64,000 nt of DNA from Streptomyces venezuelae (GCF_008642275.1 NZ_CP029189.1:5368501-5432500); one strand, 5' to 3'. Shown: positions 10,702-20,276, numbered from the stretch's first letter. Program-made: numbers and translations. The notes: generated by a model from the letters alone, not told the origin.

Positions 10702-11142
10702 GTGGCAGTCAAGATCAAGCTCAAGCGCCTCGGCAAGATTCGCCAGCCGCACTACCGCATCGTCGTCGCCGACGCCCGCACCCGCCGGGACGGTCGCGCG
10801 ATCGAAGAGATCGGTATCTACCACCCGACCTACAACCCGTCGCGCATCGAGGTCAACGCCGAGCGTGCGCAGTACTGGCTGTCCGTCGGCGCCCAGCCCA
10901 CCGAGGCTGTGCTCGCCATCCTGAAGCTGACCGGTGACTGGCAGGCCCACAAGGGTCTCCCCGCCCCCGCGCCGCTCCTGCAGCCGGCGACGAAGGAGAG
11001 CAAGCGTCGCTCCTTCGACGAGTTCGCCAAGGCCCTTGAGGGCATCGGCGAGGGCAAGGGCGAGGCCATCACGCAGAAGGCGAAGAAGGCCGACAAGAAG
11101 GCGGACGAGGCCGAGGCCGCCGCCGAGTCGACCGAGGCCTGA
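10702..11142 (+). CDS. rpsP: 30S ribosomal protein S16
   Basis: This is a 146-residue S16 with the standard N-terminus [20 protein letters not shown] and the core [14 protein letters not shown]...EEIGIYHP. The core (~80 residues) is followed by an Ala/Lys/Glu-rich extension typical of actinobacteria. The start is GTG with AGGAG 11 bases upstream. khpA begins two bases after the stop, so they are co-transcribed; rimM and trmD follow beyond an intervening hairpin. Confidence 0.97.
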   Translation: MAVKIKLKRLGKIRQPHYRIVVADARTRRDGRAIEEIGIYHPTYNPSRIEVNAERAQYWLSVGAQPTEAVLAILKLTGDWQAHKGLPAPAPLLQPATKESKRRSFDEFAKALEGIGEGKGEAITQKAKKADKKADEAEAAAESTEA

Positions 11143-11144
11143 GC

Positions 11145-11384
11145 ATGCTCGAGGAGGCTCTTGAGCACCTCGTAAAGGGCATTGTGGACAACCCCGACGA
11201 AGTGCAGGTCGCCTCGCGCAACCTGCGCCGCGGGCAGGTGCTCGAGGTCCGGGTTCACCCCGACGACCTCGGCAAGGTGATCGGCCGCAACGGCCGCACC
11301 GCACGTGCTCTGCGTACCGTCGTGGGCGCCATCGGCGGCCGGGGGATCCGCGTCGACCTCGTCGACGTGGACCAGGTCCGCTGA
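11145..11384 (+). CDS. khpA: KH-domain RNA-binding protein (KhpA)
   Basis: The 79-residue protein is a single KH domain with the RNA-binding loop GRNG in VIGRNGRTARALRTVV. In other Gram-positive bacteria KhpA forms a complex with KhpB and influences cell division and ribosome or RNA maturation. The conserved position between rpsP and rimM supports a role in ribosome biogenesis. Length and start fit the family. Confidence 0.9.
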   Translation: MLEEALEHLVKGIVDNPDEVQVASRNLRRGQVLEVRVHPDDLGKVIGRNGRTARALRTVVGAIGGRGIRVDLVDVDQVR

Positions 11385-11400
11385 GCAGTTGATTCACCGG

Positions 11401-11448
11401 CACGGGCCGGGGAGGGCGATGGTTGCCCGCCCCGGCCCGTGTCGTTTC
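11401..11448 (+). terminator. Hairpin between khpA and rimM
   Basis: CACGGGCCGGGG (11401-11412) pairs with CCCCGGCCCGTG (11430-11441). An inner GGGC/GCCC stem strengthens it, and the T-rich TCGTTTCTG follows. It may end or attenuate the rpsP-khpA transcript before rimM. Confidence 0.8.
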
Positions 11449-11509
11449 TGCCCTCGGGCAGGAGCGACCAATGATGTGAGCAACCACGCCGCAGTAAGGG
11501 AAGAGCACA

Positions 11510-12079
11510 GTGGAGTTGGTAGTCGCGCGGATCGGCCGCGCCCACGGCATCAAGGGTGAGGTCACCGTCGAGGTGCGCACCGACGAGCCGGAGCTGCGAC
11601 TGAGCCCCGGTGCCGTGCTCAAGACGGAGCCCGCGACGGCGGGACCGCTGACGATCGAGGCGGGCCGCGTGCACAGCGGGCGGCTGCTGCTGCGCTTCGC
11701 GGGCGTCAAGGACCGCACCGGAGCCGAGTCTCTGCGCAACATCCTCCTGATCGCCGAGGTGGATCCCTCCGAGCTGCCGGAGGAGGAGGACGAGTACTAC
11801 GACCACCAGCTGATGGACCTGGACGTGGTGCTGGAGGACGGCACCGAGATCGGCCGGATCACCGAGATCTCCCACCTGCCCTCGCAGGACCTCTTCATCG
11901 TCGAGCGGCCGGACGGCTCCGAGGTGATGATCCCCTTCGTGGAGGAGATCGTCGCCGAGATCGACCTGGAGGAGCAGCGCTGCGTCATCACCCCGCCGCC
12001 CGGGCTGATCGACGAGCGCGACGCCGTCGTCGTCTCGACGCGGGACGAGGACGCCGCGCAGTCCGGGGACGACGCCTGA
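11510..12079 (+). CDS. rimM: 16S rRNA processing protein RimM
   Basis: The 189-residue protein has the RimM N-terminal barrel ([17 protein letters not shown]) and the PRC-like domain ([13 protein letters not shown]...VMIPFV). RimM assists maturation of the 30S head and binds S19. The GTG start gives MELVVARIG. Its TGA shares one base with the trmD ATG, so translation is coupled. Confidence 0.95.
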   Translation: MELVVARIGRAHGIKGEVTVEVRTDEPELRLSPGAVLKTEPATAGPLTIEAGRVHSGRLLLRFAGVKDRTGAESLRNILLIAEVDPSELPEEEDEYYDHQLMDLDVVLEDGTEIGRITEISHLPSQDLFIVERPDGSEVMIPFVEEIVAEIDLEEQRCVITPPPGLIDERDAVVVSTRDEDAAQSGDDA

Positions 12080-12900
12080 TGCGGCTCGACGTCGTCACGA
12101 TCTTCCCCGAGTACCTGGAGCCGCTGGACGTCTCCCTGGTCGGCAAGGCGCGCGCCCGCGGGCAGCTCGACGTACACGTGCACGACCTGCGGGAGTGGAC
12201 GTACGACCGGCACAACACCGTGGACGACACCCCGTACGGCGGCGGTCCCGGCATGGTCATGAAGACCGAGCCGTGGGGCGAGGCCCTGGACTCGGCGCTG
12301 GCCGACGGCTACGAGGCCGGCGCCCACGGTCCCGTCATGGTCGTCCCCACCCCCAGCGGCCGCCCCTTCACCCAGGAGCTGGCCGTCGAACTCTCCGAGC
12401 GGCCCTGGCTGATCTTCACGCCGGCCCGGTACGAGGGCATCGACCGCCGGGTCATGGACGAGTACGCCACGCGGATGCCGGTGTACGAGGTCTCCATCGG
12501 CGACTACGTCCTGGCGGGCGGCGAGGCGGCCGTACTGGTGGTCACCGAGGCCGTGGCCCGGCTGCTGCCCGGGGTGCTCGGCAACGCCGAGTCCCACCGC
12601 GACGACTCCTTCGCGCCGGGCGAGATGGCGAACCTGCTGGAGGGGCCCGTCTACACCAAGCCCCCGGTGTGGCGCGGCCGGGACATCCCCGAGGTGCTGC
12701 TCAGCGGGCACCACGGGAAGATCGCCCGGTGGCGCCGGGACGAGGCCTTCCGCCGTACCGCGCAGAACCGCCCCGACCTGATCGAGCGGTGTGAAGCCGC
12801 CGGCTTCGACAAGAAGGACCGGGAGATCCTCTCCGTCCTGGGCTGGCAGCCGTCCGCCGACGGCCGATTTTGGCGCAGGGCGCAGGCCGTGGAAGAATAG
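12079..12900 (+). CDS. trmD: tRNA (guanine-N1)-methyltransferase TrmD
   Basis: This SPOUT-class enzyme makes m1G37 in tRNAs using SAM, which prevents frameshifting. It shows [12 protein letters not shown], the knot segments [14 protein letters not shown] and [14 protein letters not shown], and [16 protein letters not shown]. The C-terminal helical domain ends with the basic tail of the family. Length (273) and order rimM-trmD-rplS are standard. Confidence 0.97.
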   Translation: MRLDVVTIFPEYLEPLDVSLVGKARARGQLDVHVHDLREWTYDRHNTVDDTPYGGGPGMVMKTEPWGEALDSALADGYEAGAHGPVMVVPTPSGRPFTQELAVELSERPWLIFTPARYEGIDRRVMDEYATRMPVYEVSIGDYVLAGGEAAVLVVTEAVARLLPGVLGNAESHRDDSFAPGEMANLLEGPVYTKPPVWRGRDIPEVLLSGHHGKIARWRRDEAFRRTAQNRPDLIERCEAAGFDKKDREILSVLGWQPSADGRFWRRAQAVEE

Positions 12901-13033
12901 GCGGCTGCTGTGTGCTCACGGGCGCCCCTGCCACAGGGGGACCGTCGTCCGCCGGGTCGCACAGCTCCCGAATTCTCTACGGAAACCCGCACTGGCGACC
13001 TGTGGCGTCATGCGAAGAAAGCAGACGAAGAAC

Positions 13034-13384
13034 ATGTCTCACCTGCTCGACGGCGTCAACGCCGCCACGCTCCGCTCGGACGTCCCGGCCTTCCGCCCGG
13101 GTGACACGATCAACGTGCACGTCCGCGTGATCGAGGGCAACCGCTCCCGTATCCAGCAGTTCAAGGGCGTAGTCATCCGCCGCCAGGGTGCCGGTGTCTC
13201 CGAGACCTTCACCGTGCGCAAGGTGTCCTTCAGCGTCGGTGTGGAGCGTACCTTCCCGGTCCACTCCCCGATCTTCGAGAAGATCGAGCTCGTCACCCGC
13301 GGTGACGTCCGCCGCGCCAAGCTGTACTACCTCCGTGAGCTCCGCGGCAAGGCCGCGAAGATCAAGGAGAAGCGCGACCGCTGA
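13034..13384 (+). CDS. rplS: 50S ribosomal protein L19
   Basis: The 116-residue L19 carries the signature [16 protein letters not shown] and ends [17 protein letters not shown]. The start is the ATG giving [16 protein letters not shown]. Upstream in-frame sequence reaching into trmD is not L19-like. The 133-bp gap to trmD can hold its own promoter, but none is clear. Confidence 0.97.
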   Translation: MSHLLDGVNAATLRSDVPAFRPGDTINVHVRVIEGNRSRIQQFKGVVIRRQGAGVSETFTVRKVSFSVGVERTFPVHSPIFEKIELVTRGDVRRAKLYYLRELRGKAAKIKEKRDR

Positions 13385-13428
13385 GGTAACTCCCGTTGTC
13401 CGGAGGCGGCCGGATAGGCTCGCCCTTG

Positions 13429-14169
13429 ATGGACACCGAAGCACCTCACACGCAGCGCGGCCCCTCCTCCCCCTCCGCGGGGGAGGAGCGGCCGCGTTTT
13501 GCGTTCTCCCGGACCGGGCGGCGGACGGCCGGAGGGCGACCCCTCACCTGGCGCCGTGCCGGGGTGCTCGGGGTGATCTGCACCGTCTTCCTGCTGCTGT
13601 TCAGCAACTTCGTGGTCCAGCCCTTCCTGATCCCGAGCCGTTCCATGGAGCCGACGCTGGAGGTCGGGGACCGGGTGCTGGTCAACAAGCTGGCGTACCG
13701 TTTCGGCGACCAGCCGCGGCGCGGGGACGTGGTGGTCTTCGACGGCACGGGCTCCTTCGTGGGGGAACGCCCCGAAGACAATCCGGTCGGCTCCCTGCTG
13801 CACGGAGCGGCTTCGGCGCTCGGGCTGGCCGAGCCGTCCGACACCGACTTCGTGAAGCGGGTCGTGGGGGTCGGTGGTGACGACGTGGTGTGCTGCGACG
13901 CCGGCGGGCGGGTCGCCGTCAACGGCGTGCCGCTGGAGGAGCCGTACCTCCACCCCGCAGACGCGCCCTCGGCGGTGCCCTTCCGGATCGTCGTACCACT
14001 GGGGACCCTCTGGGTCATGGGTGATCATCGCTCCCAGTCCCGGGACTCCCGGGACCACCTGGGGGAGCCGGGCGGGGGGATGGTGCCGGTGGACAAGGTG
14101 ATCGGGCGGGCCGACTGGATCGGCTGGCCGCTTTCGCGCTGGACGTCCGTGGGCGGCGGCCATGGGTAG
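13429..14169 (+). CDS. sipW: Type I signal peptidase, first of four (SipW-like)
   Basis: This signal peptidase I removes signal peptides from exported proteins. It has one N-terminal membrane anchor (VLGVICTVFLLLFSNFVV), the catalytic Ser in PSRSM, the general-base Lys in DFVKRVVGVGG, and box E GDHRSQSRDSR. There is no C-terminal anchor. The ATG giving MDTEAPHTQ is chosen; an in-frame start 33 bases upstream is possible. Its 3' end overlaps the next peptidase by eight bases. In Streptomyces lividans four adjacent sip genes are known and the first three form an operon. Confidence 0.9.
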   Translation: MDTEAPHTQRGPSSPSAGEERPRFAFSRTGRRTAGGRPLTWRRAGVLGVICTVFLLLFSNFVVQPFLIPSRSMEPTLEVGDRVLVNKLAYRFGDQPRRGDVVVFDGTGSFVGERPEDNPVGSLLHGAASALGLAEPSDTDFVKRVVGVGGDDVVCCDAGGRVAVNGVPLEEPYLHPADAPSAVPFRIVVPLGTLWVMGDHRSQSRDSRDHLGEPGGGMVPVDKVIGRADWIGWPLSRWTSVGGGHG

Positions 14170-15034
14170 CCGCGGTCGGCCCAAGGGCGGACGGGACTGG
14201 GATTTCGAGCCCGAGCCCGAGCCGGAGCCCGTGCCGCCCCCGGTCGTGGCTCTCGGCCGGGTGGAGGGCGGCCGGGCCGAACGGCGCCGGACGGCCCGCA
14301 AGGTGCGCCGGCGCCGCCGCACGCGCCGGGCCGGCGAGGTGCCGCTGCTGGTGGTCGTGGCGCTGTGCATCGCCCTGCTCCTCAAGACCTTCCTGGTGCA
14401 GGCCTTCTTCATCCCGTCGGGCTCGATGGAGCAGACGATCCGGATCGGCGACCGGGTCCTCGTGGACAAGCTGACGCCGTGGTTCGGCTCCGAGATCGAG
14501 CGCGGCGACATCGTCGTGTTCAAGGACCCCGGCGGCTGGCTCAAGGGCGAGGCGGCCCGTCCGCCCGAGGACCCGATCGGGGTCAAGCAGATCAAGCAGG
14601 CCCTGACCTTCATCGGCCTGCTGCCCAACGAACAGGATCTGATCAAGCGGGTCATCGGCATCGGCGGGGACACCGTCAAGTGCTGCGACGGCCGCGGCCG
14701 GGTCACCGTCAACGGATCGCCCCTCGATGAGCCGTACGTGAACCCGGGCAACACGCCTTCGGACATCCCGTTCGAGGTACAGGTTCCGGAGGGCCGGCTC
14801 TTCGTGATGGGTGATCACCGGGCGAACTCGTCCGATTCCCGCTTCCACCTCGACGAGGGCTTCCAGGGCACGATCCCCGAGAGCGGGGTGGTCGGGGAGG
14901 CCGTCATGATCGCCTGGCCCCGCGGGCACTGGACCCGGCTGGAGCAGCCGGCCACCTTCCGGATGGTCCCCGATCAGGCACGGCGCGAGGGACGCGGCCG
15001 GCGGCGGCGCCGTCGGGGCGCGCCGTTCGCATAG
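14162..15034 (+). CDS. sipX: Type I signal peptidase, second of four (SipX-like)
   Basis: This 290-residue paralogue of the preceding gene has an Arg-rich cytoplasmic N-terminus. A membrane anchor at LLVVVALCIALLLKTFLV precedes the catalytic Ser in PSGSM and the Lys in DLIKRVIGIGG, and box E is GDHRANSSDSR. The C-terminus is a very basic tail (RRRRRRG) without a hydrophobic anchor. Overlapping reading frames show translational coupling with sipW. Confidence 0.9.
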   Translation: MGSRGRPKGGRDWDFEPEPEPEPVPPPVVALGRVEGGRAERRRTARKVRRRRRTRRAGEVPLLVVVALCIALLLKTFLVQAFFIPSGSMEQTIRIGDRVLVDKLTPWFGSEIERGDIVVFKDPGGWLKGEAARPPEDPIGVKQIKQALTFIGLLPNEQDLIKRVIGIGGDTVKCCDGRGRVTVNGSPLDEPYVNPGNTPSDIPFEVQVPEGRLFVMGDHRANSSDSRFHLDEGFQGTIPESGVVGEAVMIAWPRGHWTRLEQPATFRMVPDQARREGRGRRRRRRGAPFA

Positions 15035-15137
15035 TGTGTCCTCGGTCTCCCGCGCCTTAGGGAACTCCCGCTCGTTAAGGGAGGGGAGGGCCCGTGCCGG
15101 ATTCGGCGCGGGCGGCAATCGCGAGTGAGGAGTGGAT

Positions 15138-16046
15138 GTGGGGGACGTGGCGGTAGGCGCACGGTCCGGACGCGACGAAGGCGAGGAGCGGCCGGACGAC
15201 GCCGTCGAGCGCGACACCGAGGCGGACGGCGAGGCCTCGGAGCATGCGCACCGGTCCTTCTGGAAGGAGCTGCCGCTCCTCATCGGTATCGCCCTGCTGC
15301 TTGCCCTGCTGATCAAGACGTTCCTGCTCCAGGCGTTCTCGATCCCGTCCGCCTCGATGCAGAACACCCTGCAGATGGGCGACCGGGTGCTGGTGGACAA
15401 GCTGACCCCGTGGTTCGGCTCCGAGCCGGAGCGCGGCGAGGTCGTCGTCTTCCACGACCCCGCGGACTGGCTGTCGGGGCAGCCCACTCCCGAGCCGAAC
15501 GTCTTCCAGCAGGTGCTCAGCAAGATCGGCCTGATGCCGGACGCCTCCGAGAAGGACCTGATCAAGCGGGTCATCGCGATCGGCGGGGACACGGTCGAGT
15601 GCAAGAAGGGGGGACCGGTCGTCGTCAACGGCAAGGAGCTGGACGAGCCGTACATCTACCCCGGCAACACCCCGTGCGACGACGCCCCGTTCGGCCCGAT
15701 CACCGTGCCCAAGGGCAAGATCTGGGTCATGGGCGACCACCGGCAGAACTCCGAGGACTCCCGCTACCACCAGCAGGACTCCACCAAGGGCTTCGTCCCT
15801 GTGGACAAGGTCGTCGGCCGGGCCGTGGTCGTCGCGTGGCCGCTCACCCGCTGGTCCACCCTCCCCGTGCCGGACACCTTCGACCAGCCGGGCATCGGCA
15901 ACCAGGCCGCGGCGACCGCGCTCGGTCTCGGGGCCGCCGGACTGGCCCCGGTCGGGCTCGGCCCGACCGCGCTGGGGCTCGTGGGAGCCGTCCCGCTGGT
16001 CATGTGGCGCAGGCAGAAGCTGACCCGCGGCCGTACCGACGGGTAG
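15138..16046 (+). CDS. sipY: Type I signal peptidase, third of four (SipY-like)
   Basis: This peptidase has an acidic N-terminus, an anchor (LLIGIALLLALLIKTFLL), the catalytic Ser in PSASM, the Lys in DLIKRVIAIGG and box E GDHRQNSEDSR. A second hydrophobic segment near the C-terminus ends in the basic WRRQKL, so it is doubly anchored. GTG at 15138 is preferred because GAGGAG ends five bases upstream; GTG at 15132 would overlap that site. In S. lividans SipY is the main peptidase of the set. Confidence 0.9.
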   Translation: MGDVAVGARSGRDEGEERPDDAVERDTEADGEASEHAHRSFWKELPLLIGIALLLALLIKTFLLQAFSIPSASMQNTLQMGDRVLVDKLTPWFGSEPERGEVVVFHDPADWLSGQPTPEPNVFQQVLSKIGLMPDASEKDLIKRVIAIGGDTVECKKGGPVVVNGKELDEPYIYPGNTPCDDAPFGPITVPKGKIWVMGDHRQNSEDSRYHQQDSTKGFVPVDKVVGRAVVVAWPLTRWSTLPVPDTFDQPGIGNQAAATALGLGAAGLAPVGLGPTALGLVGAVPLVMWRRQKLTRGRTDG

Positions 16047-16089
16047 GGTGCCGCCCAGGTCGACGATCCCGAACGGTGGGGGCGCTGCA

Positions 16090-16872
16090 GTGGGCGGAAC
16101 ACAGGCAATACGCAGTGGCAAGGATGGCCGCGGCGGTCTCGGCAACGTGCTGTCGGGAATCGCCGTGGCCATCGGCTTTGCGCTCTTCCTCGGCGGCTTC
16201 GTGTGGGGGGCGGTGGTCTACCGGCCCTACACGGTCCCCACGGACTCGATGACGCCCACCGTGAGGCCCGGGGACCGGGTGCTGGCGCAGCGCATCGACG
16301 GCGCCGACGTGCGCCGCGGGGACGTGGTCATCTTCACCGATTCCCAGTGGAGCGATTCCCCGATGGTCAAGCGGGTCGTCGGCATCGGCGGCGACGTGGT
16401 GAAGTGCTGCGGCCCGGCCGGCGAGGTGACGGTCAACGGCACCGCGCTGGACGAGCCCTACGCCGACACCACCGGGCCGGCCACGGACCTGGCCATGCCG
16501 CCGGGACAGACCGCGCCCGCGGGAACCCCCTTCGAGGTGGCGGTTCCGGAAGGCAACCTCTTCCTGCTGGGCGACCAGCGGTCCGGCTCGCTGGACTCCC
16601 GGGCCCACCTGCAGGAGACCGGGCAGGGGAGCGTGCCGCGGTCCGCGGTCAGCGCCCGCGTCGACGCCCTGGCCTGGCCTTCCGTGTCGATGCTGGAGCG
16701 GCCGGCCACGTACGCCGCCCTGCCCGGCGGGATCTCGCGGCCCGGGCCGCTGCGCCTCCAGGTGGTGGCGGTGCTGGCCGGGGCCGCCCTGGTGGTGCTG
16801 GGGTCCGCGTACGGGCCGGTCGCACGGCTCCTCACGCGCGGGCGGCGGCGGGAGCGGGCCGGTGCCCGCTGA
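16090..16872 (+). CDS. sipZ: Type I signal peptidase, fourth of four (SipZ-like)
   Basis: The fourth paralogue has an N-terminal anchor (LSGIAVAIGFALFLGGFVW), the catalytic Ser in PTDSM, the Lys in PMVKRVVGIGG and box E GDQRSGSLDSR. In box E the usual His is replaced by Gln. A C-terminal hydrophobic segment is followed by a basic tail. GTG at 16090 (MGGTQAIRSG) is chosen; a longer start at 16048 would begin with non-conserved residues. It overlaps the NUDIX gene, matching the known pattern in which sipZ heads a second operon. Confidence 0.88.
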   Translation: MGGTQAIRSGKDGRGGLGNVLSGIAVAIGFALFLGGFVWGAVVYRPYTVPTDSMTPTVRPGDRVLAQRIDGADVRRGDVVIFTDSQWSDSPMVKRVVGIGGDVVKCCGPAGEVTVNGTALDEPYADTTGPATDLAMPPGQTAPAGTPFEVAVPEGNLFLLGDQRSGSLDSRAHLQETGQGSVPRSAVSARVDALAWPSVSMLERPATYAALPGGISRPGPLRLQVVAVLAGAALVVLGSAYGPVARLLTRGRRRERAGAR

Positions 16873-17368
16873 CCCGGCCGCCGGGCACGGCCGCCGGAAG
16901 GTGTCGCGGGTGATCCTTCTGGACCCCGCGGACCGGATCCTGCTGCTGCACGGCTTCGAACCGGCCGACCCGTCCGACGACTGGTGGTTCACCCCGGGCG
17001 GGGGGCTGGAGGGGACGGAGAGCCGGGAGCAGGCCGCACTGCGCGAGCTGGCGGAGGAGACCGGGATCACCGAGGTGGAGCTGGGTCCGGTCCTGTGGCA
17101 CCGCTACTGCTCCTTCCCCTTCGACGGGCGGCGCTGGGAGCAGGACGAGTGGTATTTCCTCGCCCGTACCACCCAGACCGAGACCGAGATGGGCGGCCTC
17201 ACCGAGCTGGAGCGGCGCAGCGTCACCGGAGCCAGGTGGTGGACCTCCGAGGAACTTCTCGCGGCCCATGAGACGGTGTACCCGACCAGACTCGCCGAGC
17301 TGCTCCGTACGCTGCTCGACGACGGTCCTCCGGGTGAGCCGGTGGTCCTGGCCCCGGAAATCGTCTAG
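16862..17368 (+). CDS. NUDIX hydrolase
   Basis: The 168-residue protein holds a complete NUDIX box, GGGLEGTESREQAALRELAE followed by ETG, which fits Gx5Ex7REUxEExGU. Such enzymes cleave nucleoside diphosphates linked to another group, using Mg ions; the substrate cannot be told. The GTG start lies inside the end of sipZ, so the two are coupled. The C-terminal half (RWWTSEELLA) is typical of the family. Confidence 0.9.
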   Translation: MPADPAAGHGRRKVSRVILLDPADRILLLHGFEPADPSDDWWFTPGGGLEGTESREQAALRELAEETGITEVELGPVLWHRYCSFPFDGRRWEQDEWYFLARTTQTETEMGGLTELERRSVTGARWWTSEELLAAHETVYPTRLAELLRTLLDDGPPGEPVVLAPEIV

Positions 17369-17423
17369 GGGCGCAGGGGCCTGGCGCACAATAGGGGGAC
17401 GCACGGCTGAAGGGGAACATGCC

Positions 17424-17732
17424 ATGAGTGCCGAGGACCTCGAAAAGTACGAGACCGAGATGGAGCTGAAGCTCTATCGGGAGTACCGCGACGTCGTCGG
17501 GCTGTTCAAGTACGTGATCGAGACGGAACGCCGTTTCTACCTCACGAACGACTACGAGATGCAGGTGCATTCGGTCCAGGGGGAGGTGTTCTTCGAGGTT
17601 TCCATGGCCGACGCCTGGGTCTGGGACATGTACAGGCCGGCCCGCTTCGTGAAGCAGGTGCGGGTGCTCACCTTCAAGGACGTGAACATCGAGGAGCTCA
17701 ACAAGAGCGATCTCGAACTGCCCGGCAGCTGA
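17424..17732 (+). CDS. DUF2469 family protein
   Basis: The 102-residue acidic protein MSAEDLEKYETEMELKLYRE... is a small actinobacterial family of unknown function, almost always found between the signal peptidase/NUDIX block and yraN. It is rich in aromatic and charged residues, with no membrane segment. The ATG at 17424 gives the family N-terminus. A candidate -10, CACAAT, is seen about 35 bases upstream, so the gene may have its own promoter. Confidence 0.85.
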   Translation: MSAEDLEKYETEMELKLYREYRDVVGLFKYVIETERRFYLTNDYEMQVHSVQGEVFFEVSMADAWVWDMYRPARFVKQVRVLTFKDVNIEELNKSDLELPGS

Positions 17733-17776
17733 GGGCCGGCACCGTCCGGGCCGCCTCACCCGCAAGGGTGATGCGG

Positions 17777-17813
17777 TTGTCCACAAAGACCGGACTGTCC
17801 ACCAAGATCCACA
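17777..17813. promoter_or_regulatory. Cluster of DnaA-box-like sites before yraN
   Basis: TTGTCCACA (17777-17785) is a perfect match to the preferred Streptomyces DnaA box. CTGTCCACC (17795-17803) and AGATCCACA (17805-17813) are weaker matches in the same orientation. All three lie in the 126-bp gap before yraN-comM-dprA. They could be a regulatory DnaA site or a titration site. Confidence 0.5.
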
Positions 17814-17858
17814 AGGTGGGCGGAGGTGCGGGACCGTCGGTGCCGGAGGTGGTGCCGG

Positions 17859-18230
17859 ATGAACGCGAAGAGCGTGGCACAGCAGGCATTGGGGCGGTAC
17901 GGCGAGGAGCTCGCGGCCCGGCGGCTGACCGAGGCCGGGATGACCGTGATCGCACGGAACTGGCGGTGCCGCGGCGGCGAGATCGACATCGTCGCCCAGG
18001 ACGGGGACGCCCTCGTCATGTGCGAGGTCAAGACCCGTCGGGCCGGCGAGTTCGAGCATCCCATGGCCGCCGTACGGCCCGCCAAGGCAGAACGCTTACG
18101 CGCCCTCGCCGGGCGCTGGCTCGCCGACCACGGCGGACCACCCCCGGGCGGGGTGCGCATCGACCTCGTCGGGGTCCTGCTCCCGCGGCGCGGCGCGCCC
18201 CTGGTGGAACACGTCAGGGGGGTGGCCTGA
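17859..18230 (+). CDS. yraN: UPF0102 protein YraN, nuclease-fold
   Basis: The 123-residue protein shows the family pattern [12 protein letters not shown], then [10 protein letters not shown] and VMCEVKTRR. The E-D-EVK residues form the core of a restriction-endonuclease-like fold. Function is unproven. ATG at 17859 is chosen because GGAGG lies ~10 bases upstream. It is coupled to comM by TGATG, the usual yraN-comM-dprA order. Confidence 0.9.
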   Translation: MNAKSVAQQALGRYGEELAARRLTEAGMTVIARNWRCRGGEIDIVAQDGDALVMCEVKTRRAGEFEHPMAAVRPAKAERLRALAGRWLADHGGPPPGGVRIDLVGVLLPRRGAPLVEHVRGVA

Positions 18231-19864
18231 TGGGGTTCGCGCGGGCCTGCTCGGTGGCCCTGGTCGGCGTCGACGGCGTGGTGGTCGAGGTACAGGCCGA
18301 CCTGGAGCCCGGCGTGGCCGCCTTCACCCTGGTGGGGCTGCCTGACAAGACCCTGGTCGAGAGCCGGGACCGGGTGCGGGCGGCCGTGGTCAACTCGGGG
18401 GCGGCCTGGCCGCAGAAGAAGCTCACGGTCGGGCTGAGCCCGGCCTCCGTACCGAAGTCCGGCGCCGGCTTCGACCTGGCCGTCGCGGCGGCCGTGCTCG
18501 GCGCGGCCGAGGTGGTGGATCCGGGCGCGATCGCCGACCTGGTCCTGATCGGGGAACTGGGGCTGGACGGCCGGGTGCGTCCGGTCCGCGGGATCCTGCC
18601 GGCGGTCCTCGCCGCGGCCGAGGCGGGCTACCGGCAGGTGGTGGTGCCGCAGCAGTGCGCGGCGGAAGCCGCGCTCGTGCCGGACGTCTCGGTCCTCGGC
18701 GTACGGAGCCTGCGCCAGCTCATCGCGGTCCTGACCGGCGGGGAGGTCCCCGGGGAGGAACCCTGCGACCCGCCCGGCAGGCCGGACCCGATGCTGGCCG
18801 GACTGCTGGTCCCCGGGGCCGGACTGGGCACGGGCCTCGCCCGGGGCCGGCCCGGCCGGGAGGACGGCGCGGACGTCCCCGACCTCGCGGACGTCGCCGG
18901 GCAGCACACGGCCCGCCGCGCCCTGGAGGTGGCGGCCGCCGGCGGACACCACCTCTTCCTCAGCGGGCCGCCCGGAGCGGGCAAGACCATGCTGGCCGAG
19001 CGGCTGCCCTGGCTCCTGCCCCCGCTCACCCGACAGGATTCCGTGGAGGTCACGGCCGTCCACTCGGTCGCGGGAATCCTCCCGCCCGGCGAGCCGCTGG
19101 TCGCCAGAGCGCCCTACTGCGCGCCGCACCATTCGGCGACCATGCAGTCCCTGGTGGGCGGCGGGACCGGGATCCCCAGGCCCGGGGCGGTCTCCCTGGC
19201 CCACCGAGGCGTGCTCTTCCTCGACGAGGCCGCGGAGTTCCACAGCCGGGCACTGGACGCCCTGCGCCAGCCCCTGGAATCGGGGCACGTGGTCATCGCC
19301 CGCGCCGCCGGAGTGGTAAGGCTGCCCGCCAGGTTCCTGATGGTCCTCGCCGCCAACCCCTGCCCGTGCGGGCGCCACACCCTGCACGGGGCCGGCTGCG
19401 AATGCCCGCCTTCGGTGATCCGGCGTTACCAGGCACGGCTGTCCGGGCCGTTGCTCGACCGGGTGGACCTGAGGGTGGAGGTGGAGCCCGTGACCCGCGG
19501 CGACCTCCTGGGCCAGGGCGGCCGCGGGGAGTCCACCGCCGTGGTCGCCGACCGGGTGCGTCAGGCCCGGGACCGTGCCGCGGCCCGGTTCGCCGACACG
19601 CCGTGGCGGCTCAACTCCGAAGTGCCCGGGCAGGAACTGCGGACCCGGTGGCAGGCCGCACCCGGCGCGCTGGCCCCCGCCGAGCGCGATCTGGAACGGG
19701 GGCTGCTCACCGCGCGCGGTCTGGACCGGGTGCTGCGGGTCGCCTGGACCGTGGCCGACCTGCGCGGGCGGGACCGGCCCGAGGCGCTGGACGTGGCCGT
19801 GGCGCTGGAGCTGCGGACCGGGATCGCCCGCGGGGCGATGGCGCTTGTGGGGGCCGGGACATGA
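18230..19864 (+). CDS. comM: ComM-like AAA+ protein (YifB/Mg-chelatase family)
   Basis: The 544-residue protein has the ComM order. An N-terminal ChlI-type Lon-like domain comes first ([25 protein letters not shown]). The AAA+ module has Walker A GPPGAGKTM and Walker B GVLFLDEAAEF, and a C-terminal domain follows. In Gram-negative bacteria ComM is a hexameric helicase that extends branch migration during natural transformation. Its stop overlaps the dprA start (ATGA). The gene looks intact although dprA is not. Confidence 0.92.
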   Translation: MGFARACSVALVGVDGVVVEVQADLEPGVAAFTLVGLPDKTLVESRDRVRAAVVNSGAAWPQKKLTVGLSPASVPKSGAGFDLAVAAAVLGAAEVVDPGAIADLVLIGELGLDGRVRPVRGILPAVLAAAEAGYRQVVVPQQCAAEAALVPDVSVLGVRSLRQLIAVLTGGEVPGEEPCDPPGRPDPMLAGLLVPGAGLGTGLARGRPGREDGADVPDLADVAGQHTARRALEVAAAGGHHLFLSGPPGAGKTMLAERLPWLLPPLTRQDSVEVTAVHSVAGILPPGEPLVARAPYCAPHHSATMQSLVGGGTGIPRPGAVSLAHRGVLFLDEAAEFHSRALDALRQPLESGHVVIARAAGVVRLPARFLMVLAANPCPCGRHTLHGAGCECPPSVIRRYQARLSGPLLDRVDLRVEVEPVTRGDLLGQGGRGESTAVVADRVRQARDRAAARFADTPWRLNSEVPGQELRTRWQAAPGALAPAERDLERGLLTARGLDRVLRVAWTVADLRGRDRPEALDVAVALELRTGIARGAMALVGAGT

Positions 19865-20276
19865 CCGGCGCCGGGGACGCGGAGCTGCTGGCGCGGGCGG
19901 CGCTCACCCGGGTGCTCGAACCGGGTGACGCGCACGGCGGGCGATGGCTGCGGGAGTTCGGCGCGGTGCGGCTGATGCGGCTGCTGACCCAGCCCGGGGC
20001 GGAGCCGGACACGCCGTCCGGGGTGGGGCCCGAGCGCCTCGCCGGGTACCGCAGACGGGCTGCGCTGGCCGATCCGGAGCGGGACCTCGCGGATGCCGCC
20101 GAGGCGGGGGGCCGGTTCGTCCACCCGGGATCGGCGCAGTGGCCGACCCAGCTCGACGACCTCGGCGACGAGAGGCCCGTCGGACTGTGGCTGCGCGGCC
20201 GGCCTAACCTCCGTACCTGGGCGCTGCGTTCGGTCTCCGTGGTCGGGGCCCGGGCCTGCACCCCGTACGGCGCGCA
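19861..20276 (+). pseudogene. dprA: dprA, 5' part, cut by a transposon
   Basis: This segment encodes the first ~138 residues of DprA: an N-terminal helical domain and the start of the Rossmann fold, ending VSVVGARACTPYGA. It stops in the middle of the conserved GxRxxxxYG ssDNA-binding region. After 20276 the frame runs into transposon DNA and no longer reads as DprA. The rest of the gene resumes at 25636. Joined with a 6-bp core, the two parts give one uninterrupted frame of 391 codons plus stop. Confidence 0.92.
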
